Below, in pieces: positions 36,901 to 48,900 of a DNA stretch of 64,000 bases. The notes beneath the pieces are model-generated. The model ran no database searches. It was not told the DNA's origin and saw nothing but the letters and a program-made list of their open reading frames with translations. This DNA is from Gordionus sp. m RMFG-2023 (Eukaryota > Nematomorpha > Gordioida > Chordodea > Parachordodidae), in contig NC_088775.1 in the NCBI RefSeq assembly GCF_954871325.1, positions 15,229,561-15,293,560 of the forward strand, written 5' to 3'. How positions within the stretch are numbered: position 1 is the first letter of the stretch; every line of letters starts with the position of its first letter. The translations under genes and the position numbers were made by a program.

Positions 36901-39900
36901 TTTTGTTTTCACTTAACAGTTATACTATTTAATCTTTTTATATTTAAAGGTAAATGTAAAAAAATTAAATATATCTTAAATGCTTTATCTATATGGTTAA
37001 TTTACTTGATAGTTAGGCGAGAATTCATATATAAATTTAAAATAGATTCACTCCCCGTCCCCTGCTATTTATTTGGTCAGTCATTCTTTTTTTGATTAAA
37101 ATTTTTGACGATATTTTTTAAATTATTTTAAAAATTAAATTATAAATTTTAAAAGAAGAGTTGTGTATTATAAAAATTACATTTAATTAAATTAATCAAA
37201 ATATTTCTTATACCTTAAAATAACAATTAAAGTAACGTAAAATCTAATGTAAATAATAATTATAATGGCTAAGGGAAACAAGAGAAGGATAGTGAGACAG
37301 CTTCCACGGATCAGCCATCGTCCTCTCGCCTTGTCCCGGAGACCCTAGGCAGGTCTACTGCGACATGAACTTTTTCTAGAGATGCAGAGAAGGTTATACA
37401 CCTACTTCAATATATATCCGGTTTTGGTCATCAGAAAAAAACGAAATATTGAATAATTGGCTACTTTGTATTTTGATTTTAACACGGAATAACAATAATT
37501 TTGAATGGTTAATGGTTATATAATTATAAATTTTGTTTATCCTTATTTTTTTGACCAATGATCGACGATGGATTAAGAATTAAATCTAATCTTAATAATC
37601 TTCAATTATTTTTTATTTATTTAAAGATTAAAAGTGAGCAGAACACAGCTCAGCAATATTACAATTATTATAATGACTCCCGATTATAATGCCTTGCCGC
37701 ATTTACCCTTTCGTAGTTATGGTCCCATACATCTTATTTTATTTATCAAGTTTTCTTTAGTTTTGAAGCGTTTTTATATTTTATGGCCCCGTGAGAAATG
37801 TTATAAAAATGAGGTATAAAAATTGCAAATCGTGAGATACAAAAGGTCATAAATTAAGCAATTTTTTCATTCTTCTTCACATGTTGCGCACTTAGAAAAT
37901 TCTCTCAAATCCATTTTCCTTGCTACCTCCGTCAGCCGATACAGATCCGCTCGTGTTAAAGCTCAAAGAAGAAGCGAATCAATATTTTAGAGCTTCGCGT
38001 TTCGATCGAGCTATAACTAGTTACAATAAAGCCCTCTCTAAGATCAACACATCGGTCTCAATATATACGGGACCCGCATCATCGGCCTTACTTAGCTGCA
38101 ATAGGGCGGCGTCACTCATCAAACGTAATTGGTTAGTTTATGAATTTAATTTAAAAAAATAAATAAAATAAAAATTATATACGAGTAAATTAGAATTTAT
38201 ACATATTTTTTTTCAAAATTTACTAGAAAAAAGTTTATTTTCGATATTTTTAAATCTTCGAGATATTTTGTTGGTAATATAACTGCACTCCGAATTTAAA
38301 TGTTTTACACAAAAAAACCTATTTCCATTTGATTTTTTTTATCCTGCAGCTTCCTATTTTATGCAAACTTTTATTTTTTTTACAAAGTTTTATGTAACTT
38401 TATTGGAAAGTTTTTTTTTAGGATAAGGCTTATGACCTACTTTGTTTTTCACATTATTAAGAAAAATATGATATACTAACTACTGAAGATTAAATAAATA
38501 TTTTATTGTTTTTATCGTATTTTTATTGACTTTTATAGTGATAATATTCTTTTTATTATCTGTGGAGATTTTTCGCCCTGGGGGGGGGCGGGGGGCTATC
38601 ATATATCTTCGATTTTTTAAATCTTATATGTTTATTATATAATTTGTTTAAAATTAATTTAAATAAAATGCTTAAAATATCAAAGCTTAATAAAAAATTT
38701 AATGAGATATGACCATTTTAAATTGGAGGATATTTAGTTGAAAAAAATGATGAAAACGATCCTTTTAATTTTAACAAACTTTGAACTTGAACGTGTTCGT
38801 TTTTTACGTTCGTTCTATTTTAGAAAAACCATTTTATTCATTTAAAAATAAAAAATATTAATTTTATATACTTAGAAATTAATAAGAAAATTTTTTTAAT
38901 AATAAAAATATTAATTTTATATATTTAAAAATTAATAAGAAAATTTTTTTAATAATAAAAATATTTTTTTATTTACTGAAAACTTTTAATTTTAAACATG
39001 GCTAATATATTATGTCAATAAATATATGGCATTTATTTACATTAAATGAAATATAAAATGATATTTTAAATTTATTCGTAAAGTTTTGAATGAACGTGAA
39101 TGCGTTACTTTTTTTGAAGGTGAACGTGAACGCATTCAATTTTTTCCAATGACCGTTTGAACGCGTTCGATTTTTTTTGAAAATGTTCAGCATTAGGGTT
39201 GCATAATCAAATTTATTTTAAATCCTAAAGGAATGATTTTTAAATAAAAGGATTCGATTAGATATAATTTTTTGCAGCAAATTTTTAATGAGTTAATCTA
39301 AATTAATTTTAATGGAATAAACTCCTATAAAAAATGATTTTAATGAATATTAATTAAATTTTAAGGAATTTTATTATTTTAATTTGCTCTTATTTAAATA
39401 AATATTGATATTTAATATTTTAATCAGAGACCTGCAGAGGTACCATTTGCACGGCCCGGCCCGGTTTTAAATTTTTTAGGCCCGGCCCGGATATTTAAAA
39501 TAAAATTTTTTACGGCCCGCCCCGGCCCGGATTTAAAAATTTCAGGCCCGGCTCGGAATTTTTTAAAATTATATTCAACCTGGTATATACAAAAATTCAC
39601 CTATGAGGTATTTTACCATATTTTTTAGCGAGTATTATCGCTTATTATTCAAAAAATACATGTAAAAAGCTAATATTTTGAGAATATTATATTGAATTTA
39701 TAAAAATTATAAAACTGTTATTTATAAAAATGGATATTTTGAGCATATACTATATTTTATATTGCATTTATAAAAATAAAACTAATATTCATAAAAATGG
39801 TAATAATATTTGTCATATACTATATTTTATATTACATTTAAAAAAAATAAAACTAACATTTAATTTATAAAAATGGAAAATATTTTGAGAATATAATATA

Positions 39901-42900
39901 TTGTATTTAATTTACTATTTAATTTATAAAATAAAAATAAATCGCTATTTAAAAAAATGCATGTATAATAAATAGTATTTTGAAAATATAATCTAATTGC
40001 ACAATATTAATATAATTTATTTTATAATATAAATTTTTAACAAAAGAAGATAATTGTATTATATAATATTGTAAAAAAAAATAATGAAAAATGTTGGATT
40101 AAAAACTTTCATGACTCAAGGTATATATAATAAATGCAATAAATATTTGACAGTTTGCAAAGTAAAAAACCAGCATGATTGACGAAACTCTATACTCAAG
40201 AAAGATATTAAAAATTCACAAATTATCATGAAGAATCAGGTTGAAGATTACTTCTTCTTTCTTCAAGAATTCTCCCAGTAGTGGAAAAATTCCGCTCACA
40301 GCTTGCACTTAAAGCAGGAATTGTCAATTTTGCTAAAATTGGAAATTCGCTTTGATGAGCCGCCCACCACTCTAACAAATTATCCACCTTAAATGTTTTA
40401 TCTATTATTTATATAATTATAATATTCATCATCGGGTATTGACATATTACCAGAATTACCATCGCCCCATTTGTCATAAAAAGATTCAGTTTGTTTAACA
40501 ACAGTCGTAATTTGACTGGTCGATGGTATTTCATTTACTTCCTGAGCCTCTTGTAATTTAATATAATCTTTTATATAGTTTTCCATCATTTTGCGATCTG
40601 GCCCTGACTACATACGTAATTGCTTGAATTTGGGACAGAGAAAAAGAGAAATAATGATACTTGTGTAAAACAAATTTTTCAATTAAAAAATGCTTTATAT
40701 TAAGTAAAATCAATTTTATTTCTCCTTTTCGCTTTGAAAGGTATTACAAACTTTAAGAAGTGATATTCCTTTATTTGATTGTTTTGGTAAAATATATTCT
40801 AAAAATTTAGATATGAATTATAAAAAAATATATTAATAATACTTGAATATTGGGGCTTATTTAAGATATTCCTTATTTGATTGTTTTGGTAAAATATGTT
40901 ATAAAAATTTAGATATGAATTATAAAAAAATAACTTTGAATAAATTTGCAGGAAATTAATAATTAGATCGATCTGTGGGTTGTTAGGTAGTGTTAACCAT
41001 CACCCAATATTATATTAATCATAACTATAATATAATATAATCTTATAACTATTAACTCATAATGTAAAAATTTTTATAAAAAATATTAAGGCCCGGCCCG
41101 GGTTTAACAATCTTAGGCCCGGCCCGGATATATTTAAAAAAAAATTTTTAGGCCCGGCCCGGATATGTTTAAAATTTTTTTAAACCCGGCCCGGGTATAT
41201 TTAAAAAATTTAAAATGCGGCCCGGCCCTGCCTGGGCCGGGTTTAGGGCCGGGCCTGCAGGTCTCTGATTTTAATACTAAGAAAATTAATAATTCATCCA
41301 GTTTATATAATAAAATTATTTTAATGCTACTTTATATAAAAATTATTTTACTTTTAATTTTAGATTTTTTTATATATAAAAATAAAATGTTATTTAAGTG
41401 GCGTAAACGGGGGGGGGGGGGGGTTGGGGTTAAAACCCATAGTTTAATTATAATAATCAAACATTGTTAATATTAAATTTTTTAATTTATAAAGTATTAA
41501 AATTAGTAAAAATGGGCCTAAATATTAATATATAAGATAAAGTACTTTTTAATCTATAGCACAATAATTTATTCATAAATACAGAAAAACAGATGTTTAT
41601 ATGTAATAAGTTGATCTATTCCGTAATTTAAAATAACAAAACATGTTCAATTTTATAATTTTATGTTTGATGTTACATTTTTCCGGGATATAAAATTATT
41701 AAATATTTTTATTTAATACTAATAAAACTTGATTTAATTTAAATATAAAAAATTGAATTTTTTGCGTTTTTTATATAAAAAAATTACAATGGCAAATTTT
41801 TCAAGCCCTGAATTGACCGATGCAACCTAACTCTGGTTGATTGGCTCGGGCAGACATTTTTTCGGAAGCGGTGGGATTTGGATCTCATGTCGGAATGGGA
41901 GTTCGACAAAATTTTTATTTTGTTTTCCCAAATGTTCTTTTTTATGAATAATTAATTTCAAGAATAATCACAACAAATTGTTTAAGTATCCTTCCGAGGG
42001 CTTATAATTTCTTTTTCTATTTTAAAATATCCTACTTTTTTAACGGTTCAAATTTAAAAAAATATAACTCTGACACATTAAAAAAAAATTTGGAGTGTGT
42101 TTTAAATATCAACTAATTAACTAGATTAATAGAACTATATTCATTTATTTAATTTAAAAATTTAAAAAAGAATATATTAATCAAAAAACAATAATTAATT
42201 GTATTATATAAATACCTCCATCTAAGAACTTGATTTAACAATCTTGGAACCTCATCTGTATCATCATGGTCTCATTATTGACGGTCATGACTTGATTCGG
42301 ACATTATCTCAGATGATCACCCTCACAAGCCCAACATTGTCTTGGTCTAGGCTTACCATAAGGAACCATTCGTACTTCGGTCGTACCTTCGTGGAATCTC
42401 CATTCTCATATCATTTAACATTTCTCCATATAGTCTAATAGCTTCTTCCCTTGCTAACCTTAACCAGTTCCTTGAGTGGTCCATATACTGGACATATTTC
42501 TATACGAACGATATAATTTCCCACTCGAGTATAATTAGACATCTAAATAAATTCCTATTACATATAATAACCCTTCCCTTCGAATATTCCTATGTCTTAT
42601 AGTCTTCAATAAAAACATCAAACTCTATGATTATGCATTCATCTCAACATTTCTTTTTTTAATAACATCAAATTTTGCTTTCATCCCAAAATTTCATCTT
42701 TCAGATTAAATTTCTCTCTATTCTTGGTCGTATCTATTTTACATGTCTCGACCATGTACCTCGCTACTCTTCAATTTCTACCTCAACTTTCGTTCTTCCT
42801 ATATTTTTCCTTAATATACCACCGATAGATAAGAGTTGGTTAAAAAAGGGAAAATGGTGGTTATCGTTGTTAGCATACTATACTAAGACGTCTAAGGAAC

Positions 42901-45900
42901 TCCAGCTGAAATATTTTTAAGAATAAAAACGAGATCTGAATTAGATTTTCTAAAGGAAAAGGTAACACCGAGAGAACAAATAAATGTTAAGAAATTTCAT
43001 AGGAAGTCTTGATTGGATATTGTTGTTTGATGGGTCTATTAAACGGGGGAAGGGTGTATTAAGTAAAAATATAGGAAGAAAGAAAATTGAGGTAAAAATT
43101 GAAGACCAGTGAGGTACATAGCCGAGACATGTGAAAAAGATTGGACCGAGAATAGAGAGTTATTTAAACAAGAATAAAAGTTTTTTTTTTGGAAAGACGA
43201 AATTTTGGGATGAAAGCAAAATTTGATTTAAAATCATAGAGTTTGATGTTTTTATTAAAAAACGGAACGAAAGACTATATGATAGAGGAATAATCGAAGG
43301 GAAGGGTTAACTTTATATGTAATAGTAATTTTTTCTAGATGCCTATTTATACTCGAGTGGGAAATTATATCGTTCGTATAAAAATATGTCCAATAGATGG
43401 ATGAATGAACTCAAGGAACTGGTTAAGGTTAGCAAGGGAAGAAGCTAATGATTATATGGAGAAATGTTATTTGATATGATAATGGAGACTCCACGAAGAT
43501 ACGACCGAACGGTAAGAATTCTTATAGTCAGTCTACGAGTTCCCTAGAAGGAGGTATCTAAGAGAAGGGGTGTTGGAAGTAAAGGATAAAGAAAAAATTT
43601 GAATATGTTATTTTGAGGAATTTATTTGAATAAACGATTTATATAAAATTGTTTAGTATGCGAATGTGATGTTATATAAATGTCGGAAGAAATTTATAAT
43701 ACAAATAGTTTTTATTTTTTTGGTTAATATATTCTTTTTTTGTATTTTTAAATAATTTGTTTATAAATTAATATAGGCCACTTAATCTAATTAACTAGTT
43801 GATATTTAAAACAGATTAGATTCGAATCTATATCTAAAATGAATTATTCGTTATTCGATTTGTATTTTACGAGTACGAATAAAAAATTATTCTATTCGAA
43901 ATTTTTAATAGAATACGAATAAGAAAAGTATTATTAGTCGAATATTATTTTATTTGTAAATATTTGAAATTACCTATAAGGATTTTTAACGTACCACTTT
44001 TTTAAAATATTTTAATAGTCCGTTTTTATTTTATTTTATTTTTGAAAATATTTTTAAAGAATTGTAGGAAAAGTTCTCGATTTTTTTGTACACCTCGATT
44101 TTATTTTACCATTTTAAAAGATATTTCGTCATGTTATTTTTTTAAAAAATTTTTTTAAGTTATTATAAACAAACTTTATTGAATCTTTATTCCAAAAATA
44201 TTGACCCCTATCGCAACAAAGGGACGGGGATAATTATGCGGCCATGTTGGACTGTTTCCAAGCCTTGAGACTTGAACCTTTAAACATCAAGGCTCGTTTC
44301 CGGTTTATCAAATGCTTGATGGAACTCGATTTGGTTAAGGAGAGTAGAATGTGCTTGGAACGTTTCAAAAAACTCTTTCCTATTAATAATTACGCACGTG
44401 GTGACGACAACGAAAAGGTTGAGAATGAGGGAGATATCAGTGGACATTATAGGGCTGTCGCTTCCGCTTTTAGAATCCTGGAAAGCCACATAGCAGCTAA
44501 GGAGTTTCATGTCAATGATCAAAAGTTAAAGTCCGATAAAAACGGTTTTATTTTTTTTATATGAAATGAAATTCGCTACGAATTTTTTTCCGGATTAATT
44601 TTCAAATGTACATTTCCATTATACATTACTAAAATACCAATTAGCTCATTATTTATATAATATTTTCAAATCATAATCTAAATCCATTTACTATAACCTG
44701 TATGTAGGAGTCGCTAAAAAGTCCAAAAAAGAACCTCCAAAGATTTCAATAGAGTCCGACCGGCCTTCCAGTCTGGCCGCTTCAAGTAACCCAAGATTTA
44801 AGGATCGGGCTTGGAAAAAGTACGCGAGAGACTACAAGCTCAGGTATTGCGGCCATTGCAATACCACTACCGATATCAAGGAAGCCAACTTTTTCGGGAG
44901 GTTATTATTACCACACTTATTGACCATACTTTAAAACGTATTTGCCTAACCTTGCCAATAAGTGTAGCATGCTTTGATGGCCTTGTAGCATGCTTTGATG
45001 GCCTTGTAGCATGCTTTGATGGCCTTGTAGCATGCTTTGATGGCCTAAAAGAGAAAAATTTGGGGGCGTTCGAAACGGTTTGAAATTTCTGCAAAAATTT
45101 TTTTGAAAATAGATGAATGACATTCTCATGGCTATAGTTATCTCAAGCCTTCTTTCATCACATTTATCGTTTTCGTCATATTTACGTCAATCAAGTTGCC
45201 TGATAACCTCGTAGACATGCTCAGTAAATTTAATCAGCTGGAACCCCTTTAAATGCGCAATTTCTTTTCGCTTTTGCCAAAAAATAATTTGTGACCCTCT
45301 TTCGCAAAGAAATTTTTATTGCTTATCTTCAACTCCTGGTGTGTTTGATCTTCAACTACTAAGAGGTACCAAAGTTATTAAAATGACCACGTATGACTTG
45401 ATGCACTTTTCTTCCATTAAAGTCTTCTTTTCAGCAATGACAGTTCAGTGGTATTTACATTTCGATTAGATGTAAAGTGGTAACTGAAGACTTGTGGGAG
45501 AGTTGTAAATTTTCTCGGTCACATGGCCTCACTTGTTCAAAAATATCATCAACGACTGCGCCATGAGAATGTTAATTATCTTTCGTCAAAATATCTAATC
45601 CTTAAAGGTTCCCGAATCATATCGACCCCCCCCCCATATCCCCCATAACAAACTTGCTCTTCTTAATTAAGGTATTATACTTCTCGATTAGGAGAACAAA
45701 AAACTAATGCATAAGATCTTTCCTTTGTTAATGTTTTTTCTCCTAATCTTAATTCAACTTTACAGTAAGAGTTCACAAAAATAAATAAGTGCTCTCTTAA
45801 CTTTCACCCCATTTATAGCTTTCAATAGTGTTATAAACGGCTCGTTTTTAGCGATTTTTAAAAACTGCTAACTAAATATTTTAGCCAAGATAAATATTGC

Positions 45901-48900
45901 CTAAACCCAGAGATTCGCGAATAGATGTCTAAACTCATTCCATCTATGAGCAGACTTCAGGCTTGCAAAATATTTTTCGGGATAAAATATTGAGTTAGCC
46001 TCTTTTAAAAGTCGGCTTAAATTGAGCTGTTTAACAACACTAGCTCTCACCTTCACCATATGTCTCACCATTCTTAATTATGCCATTTGTACTAAAGGCT
46101 TCATATAGTAACTCTTATGGGGAATTTTATCTGTTCTTCCCCATACATTTCCCCTATAAATATTTTTCAACTTTTAAACATTTTTTTAAATAGTGATCAT
46201 CAATTTGATCAATACACAGAATTTCAATATAAAAAAATGATAAATTAAATAATGTAATTATGTATTTTTATAGAAATTTAAAATGTACTTACTAGTTATC
46301 TCATTTGATATATAACACTTGAAATAAGAAAATATGTAAGTAATTTATTTTAATTATCTAAGAAATTACGATAAAATATTCTGAAGGAAACATTTTTATG
46401 TATATTTAACAGCATTTAGAAGAAGGATATGTAAATTTTGACATGAATATTGAGTTTAAACCTCCAATTTACAAGTTTAATTTTGCAACATTTATCTTTA
46501 TCCGTCCTTTTTGATGTTTATACCCCCCCCCCCACCTATCTTTCTAATTAGCGAGGGTCAGTTTATAGTTGCCGGATCTGACGATGGTTACTATTTCGTT
46601 TGGGACAAAGCTAGTACTAATATATGCAAGGTTTTGGTGGGCGATGAAGCTATCGTCAATTGCTTGCAACCGAATCCAGTGGAATGTCTCCTGGCCACGA
46701 GCGGCATTGACCCTCATATACGCCTGTGGAGTCCTGGGCCCGAGGTTAAATTTGTGAAATTCGTCCTGATTATAATTTGAATGTTTTAAAGGTTTATCAA
46801 ATCTGATTTTTTAGTAAATCTGTAGGACAAATCATTTAAAACGCACGTTTTTTAAATTTTTTTTAAAAAATATTAGATCTCTGATAATTATAACTCCGTA
46901 GCCTACGAAGTTGAAAACGCGAAAAATAATGAAGAAACAGCGGCCTCGAATCAAAAACGGATGAACGCGGATCCTATAGAAGTCATGCTAATGAATATGG
47001 GTTACCGGGTTAACCCCCCTTCTGCCTCCAATCTTAACCCACTCCCCGCCGACTCCAATTTTAATTCATCCTTAGGTTATACATTAAATTTTATATGAGA
47101 GTAATTGGGAATAATAAATAAACCCAATTTATGATTACTTTATAATCTTAAGTCATAAAAGACGCTTTATTGCTGTAAATTGCCATCAGAGCTATCCAAC
47201 ATTTCCACTAAATTTTGGAGAGTTAGTAGGGGTACCCTAGTGGAACCACCCACGATTCTTTAGCAAACCAGTCAGGCTCGTTGTTTTTAAATATATTGCT
47301 GGTTAGAGTTTTTTAGAAGAAAAAAACAATTCCGTACCAAGGATGAGTATGGAGGAAAGAGTTGACCAAGAAACTGATTTATTTAGTTTTTCTTATCAAT
47401 AATTTTAATTTTTTTTAAAATATGGAATTATTATATTATGATAATATATACGGGAACAGCAGCTCTCTGGAATATCAATGAGAGATAGGAAAAGTATTAC
47501 ATAAAATATTTAGATTTCTGGTTTTATCTTTGCGATATTTTCAAGAGGTCAAAAAATGTATCATTGAAATGAGTGCAAATGCTGAATAATTTTTATACTC
47601 TGTTATTTCGATTATTTTTCTTTCTATTTTTTTTTACTCTTCTATTTTTGATTTTTGGATCGGTGGATTCTTACTTTGCTGTTGATGACAACATTGGTGT
47701 GATTGGAATTTTGCTAGAATTTTTGATACTTTATTGGGCAGGCGTATCATTTAATTGATTTTGACTCTTTGTGACTTATTAGCTTTTATCACTATTGAAT
47801 ATACTGTATAGGTTAAAATTTGCAGATTTACCTCATTTGAGGTTAACTAATTTAATATTTCCCTGCGTGTATTTTATAAGTTGTCTATTTAGTTGGCACC
47901 CTTAAATATTTTAGAGTTAATTACAGGATAGCACAGAGAAAAAAATACCAAAAAATAATTTATTACGCCAATGATAAATCAACATAAACTAAAATTAATC
48001 TCATATTTTTATAGCTTTTACATAATAAAAGGTTATTTCAACATTTTTTTGATATACCATAGTCATTCCAGCACTCAATGCCTAGAAAAGAAGCATAAAT
48101 GCACCTCACTCTTTCTAACCTATATTAACACTGCCCCAGTTTTGTTGACTGGAAAATAAAGGCTAGGGAGCGTTTGCCATCCATTGATCTAGAGCCATCG
48201 TTTGGCGGGGATCTGTGGTGGTGATAAATGTGTTGATAATTAGTTGACTTTTAGTGTTTGACGAGAGTAAAGCTGCAATGTTCAGGTTTAGCAGGGGATC
48301 GAAAGCCTATACTTTCGAATTTTATTAGGAGAGCAGCTTGCATCCAGGAATAGAATGAGAATTTGAGGTTTAATTGTTTTAAGAGATATCGTGACTTGTT
48401 CCAGCTGGAATAGAGGAGCAGAACGAAAGGTAAGCAATATTTTTGGAATGTATAGGAATTTTTTACAAAATAAAAATGAATGGTTGAAATGGTATAAAAA
48501 TAAAACCTAGTTTAATTCGGTAGAATTTGTTCAAATCGTCGGTAAATTTCAGATATTGTTGCTTTGCCTACCAATGGGGAGTTTAGAGATGCAACTAGAT
48601 TTTTTGACTATAGAAAAATATCAGGTACTATATAATTCACATTTTTTAGGGTTTAGTGTAAGCCCCGCTATTTAATGCTTGGTAGGGGGGATACTAACAA
48701 TTTTTTTTAGCCAGCACACCCTCCATAATATAATGCAGTTAATTTTATCTAATCTCATACTTGTTTCCCTGTCTTTTGAAATGCTTCCTATAGACAGATC
48801 AAACCAAGAATCGTGGAGGGTTTCACTCATAGACACCCATGCATGTCCTCTCAATTTGATGAGAATTACGGATCAATGCGCGGCAATCAAATATAACGCC

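Larger units (their letters stand above)
35680..37895 (+). other. WDTC1 intron 9 (2.2 kb) with a hAT fragment
   Basis: It holds a terminal fragment of the tatcggcacagctcta hAT family (36205-36632) and a GC-richer patch at 37265-37430 that I cannot assign. The open frame 37634-37819 has no recognised similarity. Confidence 0.6.
38132..44221 (+). other. WDTC1 intron 10 (6.1 kb), filled with mobile elements
   Basis: Contents in order: G-rich run (38580-38595), a GAACG-motif element (about 38770-39195), a hAT with GGCCCGG arms (39425-41267), a 15-base G run (41409-41423), a foldback element (42098-43815), and a TTCGAAT-rich tract (43816-43935). Confidence 0.8.

Noticed and set aside
37920-38162. 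TPR exon read as a free-standing small gene
   Set aside because: Splice phases and homology place 37896-38131 as WDTC1 exon 10; the remaining bases are intron read-through.
41165-41470. 101-residue frame with PALPGPGLGPG
   Set aside because: It is a translation of GGCCCGG subterminal repeats and a G15 run.
44811-45129. Frames containing CFDGLVA-type repeats as a repeat protein
   Set aside because: The repeats come from a 21-bp tandem array in an intron. The frames differ from the WDTC1 reading frame.
45097-45600. Element with acattctcatggc ends in WDTC1 intron 12
   Set aside because: Only a 13-bp inverted match (about 45120 and 45562) with no target duplication; too weak to call.
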